Counted from the stretch's first letter, positions 1-12,500 are shown. The stretch: DNA of 63,555 bases from JAWLFY01 sp041685355 (GCA_041685355.1 JAWLFY010000011.1:1-63555); one strand, 5' to 3'. Notes: a model not told the origin generated them from the sequence alone. Made by a program: numbers and translations.

Positions 1-1
1 T

Positions 2-103
2 CGATCAGCATACTTCATTCAACATTCGGACATCGCAGCGATGCCTGAAAAAACCTCGCCGACGCCAGCCCGCAAGCCACTAAAATCGCGGAAGAGCCCG
101 ACG
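2..103 (+). CDS. C-terminal end of an unidentified protein (5' partial)
   Basis: An open frame enters the window from the left edge and stops at a TGA at 101-103, giving about 33 residues with a basic Lys/Arg/Pro-rich tail. It lies 42 bases upstream of the XRE regulator on the same strand. The position would suit a toxin or other partner gene of an antitoxin-like regulator. No motif is visible in the tail, so function is unknown and the reading itself is uncertain; the stretch is short enough to be open by chance. Confidence 0.25.
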
Positions 104-145
104 TGATGGGCAGGCCAAGGGGATTGTGAAAGTCGGAGGAATGAC

Positions 146-610
146 ATGATTCGGAGCGAGTCGGAATATCAAAACGCCGTCGAGCGTCTGCGCGAAGAAG
201 AGTCACGCATGACGGATCGCGAACAAGAATTGGCGGAGCTTGATCTTTCCCGCGAGGAGATCAAGCGAGCGATGGACCCGCTGCGTTCGTTCCAAGACCA
301 GTTGCAAGAAGAGGTCGCGAGTTACGAAAACCTGAAACGCGGCAAATTTGATGAGCTACGTAACTTCGAAGGCCTCGGACGAATGTTGGTCGCGCTACGG
401 ATCTCCCGCGGCCTATCACAACGCGAGCTGGCCGAGCGACTTGGCGTTCACGAGTCCCAGATCTCTCGCGATGAACGAAACGAGTACCACGGCATCACCG
501 TCCAACGCGTCGGCAAAATCCTGGATGCCTTGGGAGCCAGCACCAGAACCCAGATCATATCGCTCGATTCAGACCTGACCACCGCGATCGCGACCGAAGC
601 GAAAGCCTGA
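146..610 (+). CDS. XRE-family helix-turn-helix regulator with N-terminal coiled coil
   Basis: This 154-residue protein has two parts. Residues 1-65 are charged and heptad-like (Glu, Arg, Leu rich), as expected for a coiled coil. Residues 77-130 form a Cro/C1-type helix-turn-helix around 'GLSQRELAERLGVHESQISR', whose second helix would enter the DNA major groove. The start is well supported: GGAGGA at 135-140 sits 5 bases before ATG 146. Regulators of this shape are often antitoxins or autoregulators of small two-gene modules (family knowledge). The partner would be the gene whose end lies at 2-103, but no toxin can be recognised. The next gene, at 891-2192, is convergent. Between them, 611-890 holds nothing I recognise. 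Confidence 0.85.
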   Translation: MIRSESEYQNAVERLREEESRMTDREQELAELDLSREEIKRAMDPLRSFQDQLQEEVASYENLKRGKFDELRNFEGLGRMLVALRISRGLSQRELAERLGVHESQISRDERNEYHGITVQRVGKILDALGASTRTQIISLDSDLTTAIATEAKA

Positions 611-890
611 TTTTGACTGCGCGACCTACTGTCCGAACCACCGATGGACATCGGTGTTCGCAAGTCCCCCTAAACCGCCGCGACTCACGCAACGGGATTG
701 GTTACTCTGCCGAATCTTGTGATTGCTTCAAGCTACAATCGAGTTGGAGGGAACTTACCGTAATCCTTTTGCCATGCCGGACCAGCGCTCGCCGCTCTTG
801 ATTGCTGAGGCTCTTCCGCGAGTTGAGTGGCTCGGTTCTGGCGGCATGCTGAGCTTGCCGTGGTAAAAGAGGATCCGAAGTCGGCAGTTC

Positions 891-2192
891 TCAATCCGCC
901 GGCAACATCACCCACAGCTCGGGGCGTCCGACGTTGCAGTGAACGACTCGAACAAGCATGCCCATGCAGGCCCAGGAAACGAACAAGGTCATGCGAGCGG
1001 CGTGCCACGCGACCGGGAGCTGGTCTGTCGACGCGGCGCGTCGATTGTCAACGCTCGGCACCGGATGGAAGATCGTTTCGATCAACGCCGACCGACGCGG
1101 CTCATCGTCTTGCAATGCATCCAGCGTTTTCAACGTCTGCTGGAAGGTTTCGGAAGAAACGCCAGACTTCAACACCTTCCCGTCGATCGCATAAGAAGCT
1201 TGCCGGCTGAGGGTCGGCAGCGTGAGCAGGCCGAGGAAAGTCCACAGGGTGAACCCCAAACCCGTCATCGCGAGCTGGCCCACGCTCGTGACACCCGCGC
1301 CTGGGAGCAGGGCCGATAACGCGAAGCCGGCGGTCACCCACAAGATCGCCAGCGCCAGCCCGCGTGTGCGGCTGCCGCTACGAATCGCCTCCAAACGTCT
1401 CGCAATCGTGACGGCCAGTTCTTCGGGCGCCAGCCGATGGAGCGATTCCGACGGAAGCACAACGGTCTCCATCCCCGGAAGCCCGACGACGCCCCCCGTG
1501 AAGCCGGCATCATGATGGTGCAACACCACGATTGGACGCCGTTTCCAGCCCCAACGTGATGTCAGCGACAAGCTTTGGTCAATCAAGGACGCGGTCTTCG
1601 CGTGACCGGCGAATCCGACACGATCACTCGCCGAATCGGTGTCGGGCGAACCGGCCCAGCGAGTGGGTAAGGTCGCAACCAACTTTGCGAGCCACAGTTG
1701 CGAGGCGATTAGGACGATCGCAATGCTCGCCACAGCCAGAGCGGCACCAGCGATGCCGAGCCACCGCCCCATGAAGAGGATCAAAAGACTCGCGAAGAGA
1801 AACAGCGCGCCCTGTACAGCGACGCCGCGAAGCCACCTCATCAGAAAGCTACCGAATGCCATCGGGTTCGGTCGCCAGCGATTGGGAAGCACAAAACCAC
1901 CCATCAAATCCAAAGGAAACTGGACGGCGACCAGGCAACCGAACAGCGACAGCATTGCCGTGAAATCGGCGACGCTCCACCGCTGTGCGTCCGGCAGCAC
2001 CTTCAACGGCACCTGCGATACGAGTAGTGATCCGCTGAGTAGAACAACGGAGCCGACACCGGTGATGCCGAGCAGCAAACGGGCACGGGCGTAGGTCATC
2101 GCTAGTTCTGTCGTTGAGAATCGCGGTCGATTTTCGCGGTTAAGAAAAGCCGCGACCGGACGGGCGTCTGCGGGGAGGTCAATCGACTTCAC
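891..2192 (-). CDS. Polytopic membrane protein with degenerate M48-like peptidase domain
   Basis: This 433-residue protein has about four hydrophobic segments in the first 175 residues, a soluble stretch, then further membrane segments near 278-325. Residues 220-275 resemble the catalytic core of M48/HtpX-type membrane peptidases: a 'VLPSESLHRLAPEELAV' stretch leads into the place where the zinc motif HExxH should be, but here the residues are RRLEA (265-269). The downstream 'SRQASYAID' resembles the M48 SRxxEYxAD segment without the Glu ligand. It therefore looks like a pseudo-peptidase. It is the last gene of a three-gene minus-strand set and overlaps the DCC gene by 14 bases, suggesting translational coupling. 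A later start at Met32 (base 2099) is possible. The M48 assignment rests on motif spacing only. Confidence 0.6.
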   Translation of the reverse strand: MKSIDLPADARPVAAFLNRENRPRFSTTELAMTYARARLLLGITGVGSVVLLSGSLLVSQVPLKVLPDAQRWSVADFTAMLSLFGCLVAVQFPLDLMGGFVLPNRWRPNPMAFGSFLMRWLRGVAVQGALFLFASLLILFMGRWLGIAGAALAVASIAIVLIASQLWLAKLVATLPTRWAGSPDTDSASDRVGFAGHAKTASLIDQSLSLTSRWGWKRRPIVVLHHHDAGFTGGVVGLPGMETVVLPSESLHRLAPEELAVTIARRLEAIRSGSRTRGLALAILWVTAGFALSALLPGAGVTSVGQLAMTGLGFTLWTFLGLLTLPTLSRQASYAIDGKVLKSGVSSETFQQTLKTLDALQDDEPRRSALIETIFHPVPSVDNRRAASTDQLPVAWHAARMTLFVSWACMGMLVRVVHCNVGRPELWVMLPAD

Positions 2193-2574
2193 AACTTCCC
2201 GCGTTGCATCGCCCCGTCAGCCGAAGTCGGTTCTTTGCGAAAGCTCGGTAACCGACTTCCAGCCCGTGTGAAATCCCGGGCAACCGGGTTAGCCAAACGA
2301 GCGGCCCGAGACCGACCGCCGCGTACAGCCGGCGGAACACTTCCACGCCGGTGACCCAGGTCCCGTCTGGCAATCTTCCCTGGATTTCGTCCATGAACTC
2401 CTGGTTCGTCTTGCCGAATTCTGTCGGTCGGAAAGTAGGATCGGCGATGTCGGTGAATCGAATCCGATCGTTCCGATCCATCCTGCGAAGCAGCTTGATC
2501 TCGCGGAGGCAGAGGGGACACTCGCCATCGAAAAACACCTCGATCCGCCAACCTTCACTCGCTGTGTTGTTCAT
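2179..2574 (-). CDS. DCC-type thiol-disulfide oxidoreductase (DUF393)
   Basis: This 131-residue protein carries the family hallmark near the N-terminus, 'VFFDGECPLCLREIKLLRR', a hydrophobic strand followed by Asp-Gly-x-Cys-Pro-x-Cys. The two cysteines are the predicted redox pair. The following 'IRFTDIADP' and the aromatic C-terminal half also match DCC proteins, which are usually 110-140 residues. The cellular substrate of this family is not established. The start ATG overlaps the stop of the upstream SOUL gene by four bases, and the gene itself overlaps the downstream membrane protein gene, so the three are probably one transcript. The C-terminus has two additional cysteines (CNAGSC) of unknown role. 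Confidence 0.85.
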   Translation of the reverse strand: MNNTASEGWRIEVFFDGECPLCLREIKLLRRMDRNDRIRFTDIADPTFRPTEFGKTNQEFMDEIQGRLPDGTWVTGVEVFRRLYAAVGLGPLVWLTRLPGISHGLEVGYRAFAKNRLRLTGRCNAGSCEVD

Positions 2575-3212
2575 CGATCGTTTGAGGCCCCGGAGGCGTC
2601 CGCCGCGTTCTCGGAAGACTCCTTCAACCGAATTAAGATCTCGTTGCGGCGGAGCGGCGGCGGGGTGAACGGTGGGTCGTAGCCGGCGGTCTCCGCCGAA
2701 TCATGACCTTCAAGCCCACGGGATTCGATCCATTCCCTTAACTTCGCCTCTTGCTCCTTCGCGAGTTTCGAATCGAGACGGCCGGAGAATCGAATCACCG
2801 CGAATCGGCCGCCCTTTCGTTTGCGGAGTTTGACGTCCTCGCGTTTCGGAACGGGGGCGCCCTTGGCGGCGACTTCCTTGGGCAACACGAACCCCATCGA
2901 CCTGTCGGACTTGCCATTTTCGCCTTCCATGAAGACGGGCGTCGTCATCGCGATCTCTTGCTCGGCCTCGTTCGCCCCGCTGATGTATCGAAACAGTCGC
3001 ATGAAGCTTCCGTCACGACCCTGAGCGTCCATCTCGGAATCGGTCGCGGCCAAGATCAAATCCGGATACTCCCGGATTTCGATCGCTCCGTCGGACTCAA
3101 GCACCTTGTACTCCGCTGATTCGGATCCCGCGCCGGCAGCCATCGTCCAGACGAGCGTGCCGGCGACGGCAACTCCGGCGATACCGGCAAAACAATTCAG
3201 TTGTCGTCTCAT
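2571..3212 (-). CDS. SOUL-family haem-binding protein, exported
   Basis: The protein begins with a signal-like segment (MRRQLNCFAGIAG followed by a hydrophobic run to about residue 28) and then a SOUL/HBP domain: 'YKVLESDGAIEIREYPDL', 'FMRLFRYISGANEAEQEIAM', 'TTPVF' and 'VIRFSGRLD' are typical. SOUL proteins bind haem or tetrapyrroles (family knowledge); a haem-ligating His cannot be picked out here. I chose Met at 3212 because it places the basic-hydrophobic signal peptide at the N-terminus; a frame extension to 3275 would put 21 polar residues in front. It is the first gene of the minus-strand set followed by the DCC and pseudo-M48 genes, which hints at a shared redox or envelope role, but this is inference. 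Confidence 0.82.
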   Translation of the reverse strand: MRRQLNCFAGIAGVAVAGTLVWTMAAGAGSESAEYKVLESDGAIEIREYPDLILAATDSEMDAQGRDGSFMRLFRYISGANEAEQEIAMTTPVFMEGENGKSDRSMGFVLPKEVAAKGAPVPKREDVKLRKRKGGRFAVIRFSGRLDSKLAKEQEAKLREWIESRGLEGHDSAETAGYDPPFTPPPLRRNEILIRLKESSENAADASGASNDR

Positions 3213-3522
3213 GCGCTTCACTCTTTTTATTGGTTCCGATATCGGCTTACTGTAGCCGCGTGTCGAGTCACCCAAGTATTACCTCGGACGACGACCGGTC
3301 GCGGGAGCATCGCGCTGCGAGCGGGAAGGCTCTGCAACTCACCGTCGCCCCACATCCTCGCAAGGACAGGGGGGATTTGTCGCCCGTTTCTCGAGGGGCC
3401 CCAATGTGTCCGGTGCAATTGCACCCGATTGAGGACGTGACTACTCTTGGTACGACGGATAACTGTCGACCGACGTCCATCGAGCCAGCAAACCCGCCAT
3501 TTTTCACGCATTTACCGCGACG
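3213..3522. other. Divergent intergenic region
   Basis: These 310 bases separate the minus-strand SOUL operon from the giant plus-strand gene and must hold promoters for both. I see a short palindrome CCGATATCGG near 3236-3245 in the SOUL leader but no convincing -35/-10 pair on either strand, and no small gene. Confidence 0.4.
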
Positions 3523-6500
3523 ATGAGCAAACGCGAAAAGCCCTCTTTTCTCCGTCGGGTGGTGAGCCAGGTCACGAAATCGTCGGGGCGCTCGAGGCGG
3601 TCGGGATCGATCCGGCGACGCCGGCGATGCCGTTACGAGCAGCTCGAAGCGAGACGTTTGCTGGCGGCCGCCGTCTGGAACAACGTCCTGCATCCGACCG
3701 ACGTCAATGGCCTCAACGGGGCGACGCCGCTCGACGCGTTGTTGGTGATCAATGAGCTCGATCGTCGAAGCTTTAGCGATCCGGCCACTGGGAGGCTGCA
3801 GGACACCAACGAGGACGGTCAGCGGCCGCCGTTCTACGATGTGAACTGCGACACCCATGTCTCGGCGCTTGATGCGTTGCTCGTCATCAACTCGCTGGCC
3901 CGACCCGGAGAGGACGCGGCTTACACCTTCGCGAGCGGCGCCCCGCTTGACCCGAGCGGCGGCGAAGGGCTCGTCGGCAGCGTGACCGCAGCGGGATGTC
4001 ACCCGAAACTGAGCGAGGGCGACTCGTTGAGGACCGAGCTTTCCCGCAACGTGACGCTCACGGAAGCGTCACGGGGCGTCGAGTTGCTGTTCGACGCCCC
4101 CCAGTTCGACGTCGCTAGCACCGGGGGAATGCAAGATGCGTTCGAAGTCGAGATCACCGACTCGGAGGGCAACCGGCTGATCTCGTCGTTTGATACCGGA
4201 CGCACCGTCCCGTTCAACTGGTCCGAATCGTCACCGCCGGCGAGTGGCACCGAGGCCCAGCTCACGGTCCCGCCGGAGCCGAGCGGAGACCCACACTCGC
4301 TCCTCTTCGATTTGTCGCACCTCGACGCCGGCACCGACGTGACCGTCACGGCGCGGCTCGTCAACAACGATGCCGACGGGCAAACGTCGGTGATCATCCG
4401 AGACATGCGGCGGGCGACGGCAAGCGGTGGCAGCTCACCCAACTTTGCTTCGCAACGGCTCGCGGCGGCTCCGGGCGAGCCGATTCGCCCGGGGCGTCTC
4501 GACGACGTTACCGCGACCATGGTTCCGAGCTACGGCAGAACGTCGTACACCCCGGATCGGTCACAAATCATCACGGAACTGGTCGTCACCAACGCCGGGA
4601 GTCGAACCGTCGTCGGCGATCTCGTCGTCGTCTTCGACGGGGTTTCCCAGATCGACACGTTCCCGATGCATCCCGACGGGCTGTTGCCCGACGGCCGGCC
4701 CTACTTCCGTTTGGCAACGTTGGGAGATGGCCCACTCGTTCCGGGCCAATCGACTCAGCCCCGCGTGGTCCGATTCACCAACCCCGGCGACCAACGCTTC
4801 GACTTTCGGCTCACAACGTTGGGCGAACTGAATGTCGCCCCCGGAGCGTTTCTCGGTTCCCCCGTCGGCGAGATCGAAGCGGGGCGAACCTTTCGTTACA
4901 CCGCCCAGGCGACCGATGACGACGGGCACGAGCTGACCTATTCGATCGTCTCCGGGCCCGAGACGATGGTGATCGACGGATCGAGCGGCAAAGTTTCCTG
5001 GCTCACGACGTCCGATGATGTCGGAAGGCACAGCGTGACGCTTCGGGCGACCGACCCGTTCGGACTCCATGTCGAGCAGCCGTTCACGATCGAGGTGCTC
5101 GCGTCACTCCAAAATCGCCCGCCGAACTTCGTCAGCGAACCGGTGACCGAAGCGATCGCCTCCAGCGGTTTCGAAATCACGACCGTAGGCACCGGCGCGG
5201 GACCGTCGGGAATCGACGTCATCAGCGGGTTCCGTGGACCACGGCTGGTGACCATCAACGCGGACGACCAAACGGTCGGCGTCTACGCGGGCGAGAATGA
5301 TGACCGTTTCGATGAGGCGACCGAGTATGCGACCGGGCAACCCAAGCCGACCGACATCCCGTTCGATGTGGGGTACGCCGTCGACGTCGGCTTGGAGCCG
5401 TGGACGCACCTCCGGAACGCCAACAGTGTGCATGGGCTCGACCACGCGGATTTCAACGGCGACGGCATTCTCGATCTGGCGGCACTCGTCCACGATTTCG
5501 ACGGGGTAACGCGAGTTGATACCTATCATTTTACGGTCATGATCGGCGATGGCAACGGTCAGTTCGCCGAGCCACTTGTCGTCGGCACCTTTGACAGGCC
5601 GACCGGGGCGACCCCAAGTCCGCGGAATCTGGTTGCCGGAGATCTCAACGGTGACGGACACCAAGATTTGATTGCGGCGGAGCGAACGAACAGCCGCCTG
5701 TTCGTGGTCTTGGGCAAGGGCGACGGTACCTTCGAAGAGATGCAGACCACGACCCTGCCGGCAGCCGTGAGTGACTTCCGGTTGGTCGACCTGGATCAAG
5801 ACGGAAACCTGGACCTGGTCGGTCGACAGAACGAGAACCATTGGGATCTGGGTTGGTGGGCGGGAAACGGTGACGGAACGTTTGGCGAATTCCGGTTTAT
5901 CGATACGGCGGGAAACGCACCGGGCTGTTGCAACGGCGGGCAGGAGCGACCCTATGATGTCGCGGATCTCAATGGCGATGGACTGTTGGATATCGTCGCA
6001 AACGATAACCGCAACGATTCAGACACTCCCGACAATTCTGGTGGTGAAATACGCATCTACCTCGCGAATGCTCCCGGCAGCTTTGAAGACCCGGTTTTTC
6101 TGGACCCGCCGGGACCCGCGTTCTACTACGAGGGCGATTGGATCCGCGTGGCCGACTTCACCGGAGACGGGCATCTGGATATCGCCTTTGTCCATGTTTG
6201 GCATCGAACGCTAGAACTTCTCGTCGGCGATGGCTCGGGAGTGAATTTTGAGCAACGTACTGCACTTTCCGAACTAAATAGCCGCGCGGATAACTACGCC
6301 GGCGGTGAAGAGGTAGCCGATGTCGATGGCGACGGCGACCTGGATATTATCCTTGGCTCGCCGTTTGACAACGGCTCCGTTCAAGTCTTGATCAATGACG
6401 GGGAGGGCAATTTTCGGCGTCAGGATTATGGCTCCGCCGATTTTCCGACCGGGGTCAGCGTCTACTCCGAGATCAACAGGAACGCGGTCGTCGGTGCGAT

Positions 6501-9500
6501 GCTGGGCGACTACAACCGCGATGGCGTCATGGATTTCGCCTATATGACGCAAGGACAAGACGTCAACGGGGTTGGTATCAGGTTGGGTACCCGACCGGGT
6601 GAGTTCGGCCGTAGCCGTTCGTTTGCCTTTACGCAGGATAGTGGCGACTCTGAAGTTCACCCGGGCGACTACGACGGCGACGGCATTGTCGATCTGCTCT
6701 CGCTACGTTCGTCGCAGATGCTGTTGGGCAACGGCGACGGCACTTTCGCCGATCCGTTTCCGGCTTACAACGTTTCTCGCTCAGGCGGATCTGGAGCAAC
6801 AGCGGATTTCGACCGCGACGGCTTGACGGACATTGTCGCTACGCGGGCCAACACTCGGGGATCTCGGTACTACGTCGCACTTTCCAACGGGGATGGAACG
6901 CTGACCGTGAGCGATGACCAACTGGTCGAAAGCAGTTTTTATGGCTACTCGGCGATCAAGATCGACGACTTCAATAACGACGGCTACCCTGACTTCATTG
7001 CGAAAGCCAGTGTCGAGCGTCATGTCGATGTGCATCTGAACGACCCAGATGCGCCGGGGACGTTCACACGGTCGTTCCGCACCACAACAGTCAACAATGG
7101 CGTGAATGTCAGTAATTTCGACTATAGTTTTGCCACCGGAGACTTCAACGGCGACGGTTTCGTCGATATCGCGTACGGTGACAAGGTCACCGGTGAAGAC
7201 ATGAAGATCGTCATTCTGGCCGGGGACGGCCAAGGCGGTTTTACGCAGCTGACGGAAGTGTTTGCCTTCGCAGATGACTTTCTTGATTTTTCGTTTTACT
7301 ATCCCGGCGATCTTCAGGTAGGCGATGTCGACGAAGACGGGGCACTCGACCTGGTTTCGTTTACGACCGCCGGACAACGAGTCATCTTTGGAAACGGCGA
7401 TGGGACGTTCCGCGAAGCGGTCGATCATTACGACATCGATCAGCAGGGGGTTCAGGGGCGTGGGCCCGAAAGCTATCTGATCGATCTTGATGGTGACGGA
7501 CACCTTGATATTGTCGAAGCTGCCGGCCAGTCGACTGGGATCATTCGCGTTCGCCCAGGCGACGGGTCGGGCGCGTTTGGCGTTCCACGGTCGGTCGATA
7601 TCGTGCAAGGGGCCGGACCGTTGGCGTTCGCGGATATCGACCATGACGGAAAGCTGGACATCGTTCATGTGGGGACTTCCAGCGGCGGTGGCGGTACGGA
7701 TCTGCCGGACGCGGTCGTGTATGCGGGGAAGCGAGACGGCTTGGTGGATATGCTTGCCACGGATCTGAACGACGACGCCAACGAAGAGGTGCTGGCGATC
7801 AATGAGGACAGCGATCGCCTGACCATCTACGTAGGCGACAACTTGGGTGGCCTGACCCGCCAGCCCGACCTGCTAACGGGACGAGCACCCCGTGCCGTGA
7901 CGGTGGCGGATTTGGACGGCGATGGCCGCCTCGAACTCATCACGGCCAATCGCGCCGGCCGTTCGCTCTCGGTTTTCAGTGGCTCGATCGCCGCCGGCTA
8001 CACGCACAGCGAATTCCCCGCCGGCAATGGGGTCATCGATGTCGAAGCCGGGGACTTAGACGACGACGGTCACGTCGACTTGGTTGCTTTGGACGACAGT
8101 TCCCGAGCTTTGCTGGTGTACGCCGGTAACGGCACCGGCGAACTCGGCATACCCACAGCCATCGCGTTGGGCGACAAGCCCGGCAAGCTGACATTGGGCG
8201 ATACGAACGGCGACGGCATCATCGACGCCACGATTACCTTGCCGGGTTCGAACCGGTTGATGATCCTGCCGGGCGACGGGCAACTCGGTTTCGGATCGCC
8301 AACTTACGTCGAACTGTCTGAGTCACCGAGCGATGTCCAAGTCGTTGACCTGAACAGCGACGGAAACATGGATCTTGTGAGCAGTCTGCCGAACGCGAAT
8401 GTGATTGCCGTTTCATACGGGCTGGGAAGGAATCAATACTCAAAGTCTCAACAGATTTCGGTTGGCGAACAGCCCTCGCGGATTTCGTTAGCGGATGCAG
8501 ACGAAGATGGCCGTATCGATCTGATCGTGTCGAATCGAGGTGATGATTCGGTCAGTGTCATTTACAACCGCTTCGATCCGAACGAAGTTTACCGTTACGA
8601 CAGTGACGCGATCGATCCCGACGACGATCCGCTGACGTATTCGATTGTCGACGGGCCAGGCGGATTGATCATCAATGCGGAAACGGGGCAACTGCTGTGG
8701 GCCGCATCACCGGATCAAGTTGGCGAGCACGAGGTCACCATCTCCGCCGACGACGGTCGTGGTGGGGTGGCGACGCAGAGCTTCAAAGTTGACGTGCGGC
8801 CAGCACGCGAGAATGCCCCTCCGCTGTTCGCAAGCGAACCGTTGACGACGCTAGGCGCGAACGAAACACTCGTCTATCGAGCTCAATCGCTCGATAACGA
8901 TCACGATGCCGTGCGATACCGTTTGCTGGACGGCCCCGACGGGGCGACGATCGATCCGACCACCGGCTTGCTGGAATGGGACGGCCGTGATGTGGCACTT
9001 CGCTTCGGGAACGGGCGGCAAGGAGGGGATGTCCGTGTTCCCGATAGCGAGTCGCTCAGCCCGGAGAGCGCCACGATCGAACAATGGTTCAAGCTGACGG
9101 ATCGCGAGCGGTTCGCCACGTTGATTCAGACTGGGCGGATGTACCTCCGCGTCAACGAATTCTTGACAGGGATCTATTTGCAGATCGATTTCCCAGATCA
9201 TAACGATCAAATTCGGTTCACCGTGCCCAAGCAGATGGAAATCGAGCGTTGGTATCATCTGGCGTTGACCTACGACGCCGGTTCCGGCGAGGCGATCGTT
9301 TATTTGGACGGCGTGCCAATCGGTTCCGGGTCGTCGCCAACACCTCAGCCGCTGCAGTTCACGACCGGTGCTGTTGCGTTCGTCGGCAACAACAATGGCA
9401 CGTCCGCCCGCTATCTGCTCGACAACTACCGCATGTGGGACGTCGCCCGGAGTGCGGATGAGGTCCTGGAAGGTCTAGGTACGCAATACTCAGACGATCC

Positions 9501-12500
9501 GCGTCTGTTGATCGATTATCGTTTCGAAGACACGGAAACACGGACCGTCAGCGATTCGTCCGGCAACCTGAACGACGGCTACCTGACCGGCAATCCGCTT
9601 GCCCCGCAGCGCGTTCCGGGTCTGGCAGACGCCGGTCCGATTCCGTTCGCGATCGCGGTGGAGGATGGTCGCGGCGGCTACGACCAGCAGAGCTTTGTCG
9701 TGAATGTCCTCCCTGAACTGCGCGGTTCGATCAGCGGCACATTGTTTAACGATCTCAATGGTAACGGGTTGCGGGATGACGGCAGCGAAGAAGGCTTCGA
9801 TCCGGAGCTAGCCCTTGCGGGATGGGAGCTGTTCATCGATACCAATGGCAACAGGTATCCGGATCCGAGTGAGCCGAGGACGGTCACCGACGCGGATGGA
9901 AGTTATGTATTTGACGACCTGCTGCCGGGAGCGTATTCGGTTAGGGTGAGTCCGGTGGCGGGCTACCGTACTCCCGCATTGATCGATGCCGAGGTCACGG
10001 CGAATCATGCCAGAGTGCATGACGTGGCGATTGAGCAGTTGGCGCTCAGTCAGATCCGGGGGCAACTGCGAACCGAGGGTGGTGACGCGATCGCGTACTG
10101 GAAGGCCTACGCGGACCTGAATGACAACGGGACGCGGGATGATGGCGAGCCGCTGGGGGTATCGGACCGTTGGGGCAACTTTGCGATCGCGGGTCTGGCT
10201 GCGGGCACTTACAAGGTCCGCACCGAGCGGCCGGCAGGTTGGCGCGACGATGCAGGTCCGCACGGATTGACGGTTACCTTGGCTGCAGATGCGATCGCTG
10301 CCGATAACGACTTTGTGCTTACACCGACGAATACCTCGGTCACCGACGGGATTCACTTTGTCACGTCGCCATCGAAGGAAATCGAAGCCGGAGAGACGTT
10401 TCGGTATGCTTCGATCGCCATCGGCATCCGTGGCGACGCGATCTCATACGATCTGTCGCTCGCACCCGATGGGATGACCATTGATCGGGCGACCGGCTTG
10501 ATCGCCTGGCGTCCGACGATCGGACAAGTCGGTGAGCATCGAGTGATCCTGCGTGCCACCAGCACCTCGGGATCGATCTCGTTGCAGGATTTTACTCTCG
10601 ACGTCGCCGCGCCGAATACCGCACCACGATTCTCAACGTCGCCATCATTGTCGGCGTATGCGACGATGGTTTATGCCTCCACCATCGAAGCTCAAGATGC
10701 TGAGGGCGATACGCTTACCTATTCCGTTGTCGATGCGCCGACGGGCGTTGCGTTAGACACGGATAGTGGAGAACTCAGCTGGACGCCCACGACGGCTCAG
10801 GTTGGCGATCACGATTTCACGTTGGCAGTCGTCGACTCAGCGGGCAACGAAACGCGATCGAACTTCCGGGTCCGCGTGCATGCGGAGCAACCGGTCAAGA
10901 CGCCTTACAGCATTACCAGTCCGCGTGCGATCATCGGACTAGGACAAGACTACGTTTCTCGCGTTTTTGGCGTGGATCAACTCGGTCGTGAGCTCGCGTG
11001 GTCGCTGACAAGCGGCCCGGACGGAATGTCTGTCACTAACGAGGGCTCGATTCGCTGGAGGCCCAGCAGTTCCGACTTGGGCGAGCACGTCGTTGTCCTC
11101 TCTCTGACGGACGCGGACAACGTCGTGCAGGCTTACGAATTCACGGTGCGAGTCGTTGGACGGCCGGTCAACACGCCACCCCAGATCACTTCGACAGCCA
11201 AGCTCTCCGCGGTCATTGGCAGCGAGTACGAATATGACCTGCAGTTCACCGATCCGGAAGCCGACACGGTAGCCTTGACGCTGCTACGCGGTCCGGTCGG
11301 CATGAGTTTGCACCCGTCGCTGGGGACGTTGCGTTGGATTCCGGCGGAGGATCACCTGGGCGAGCACGCCGTTGAAGTCCAGGTTGCCGACGCCGAGGGC
11401 GACTTCGCAACACAGTCGTTCACGGTCAAAGCTTCGAGATCTGGTGGGCCCCCTCGGATCACATCGGTCGCCGCGACGGAAGCTGCTGTCGGCGCAGGTT
11501 ACCTGTATACGGTGATCGCCGAAGACCCGGAAGACGACCCACTCACGTACCGCTTGTTAGCCGCTCCTGCCGGGATGACCATTGCGGAGGCGACGGGTGA
11601 AATCACCTGGACACCTGCGGCGGAGCAAACCGGGCAACAGGATGTGGTAATCGAAGTCCGCGACGGTGTTGGCGGCGCGGCGACCCAGGCATTTGCGGTT
11701 CGCGTTTCCGATGGCGTGCCGAACCTGCCGCCATCGATCACCAGCACCGCTCCACGCTTTGCCGCGATCGGAGAAACGTACAGCCACACGGTCGCAGCGG
11801 TCGATCCGGAAGGGACTGCCATCACGTATTCGCTCAGCCGATCGCCCGACGGCATGAGTGTGGATGCGTCGACCGGTTTGATCGAGTGGACACCGACGGC
11901 TGGTCAGGCCGGTCAGTTCGTGGTGACACTTGTGGCTACCGACGCGGGTGGGGCGACCGGGGTCGAGTCGTTCCGGCTCGATGTGCTCGCACAGAATCAC
12001 GTGCCGACAATCACCAGCACTGCCCCCGCAGAAGTCGTCGCGGGTTCTGAATTCACGTACCAAGTAGTGAGCACAGACGCTGACTTGGACCCGTTGCAAT
12101 TTGAGCTCAGCACTGCACCCGGCGGGGCCACCATCGACGCCTTTGGGGGAATTCGCTGGACGCCTGACACGCTCGGTTCATTCGACTTTGTCGTTCGCGT
12201 CTCCGATCCGCGTGGTGGACAAGCCATGCAGAGCTTTTCCATCGACGTCGTGGCGGACACCATTCCGCCAGTGGTATCCGTCATCGAAAGGCCGGAAAAC
12301 ACCAGCCGCAACGTGTTGCCTTGGCAAGGGCCATTTACCGTGTATGTCCGCGGCATCGATAACGTCGGACTCGCGTCGCTGACACTTTCCGCCAACGGCC
12401 AAGATGTTCCGCTGGACGCCGCGGGGACCGCGAAGTTTACTTTCGAGGACTGGACCTTCCAGGCGATCACGGCGACAGCAACCGCGGTCGACACCAGTGG

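Noticed and set aside
6781..7668. Long minus-strand open frames opposite the giant gene
   Set aside because: They mirror the FG-GAP repeats of the real plus-strand gene, have no start signals, and contain the pattern expected of the complementary strand of Asp/Gly-rich coding DNA.
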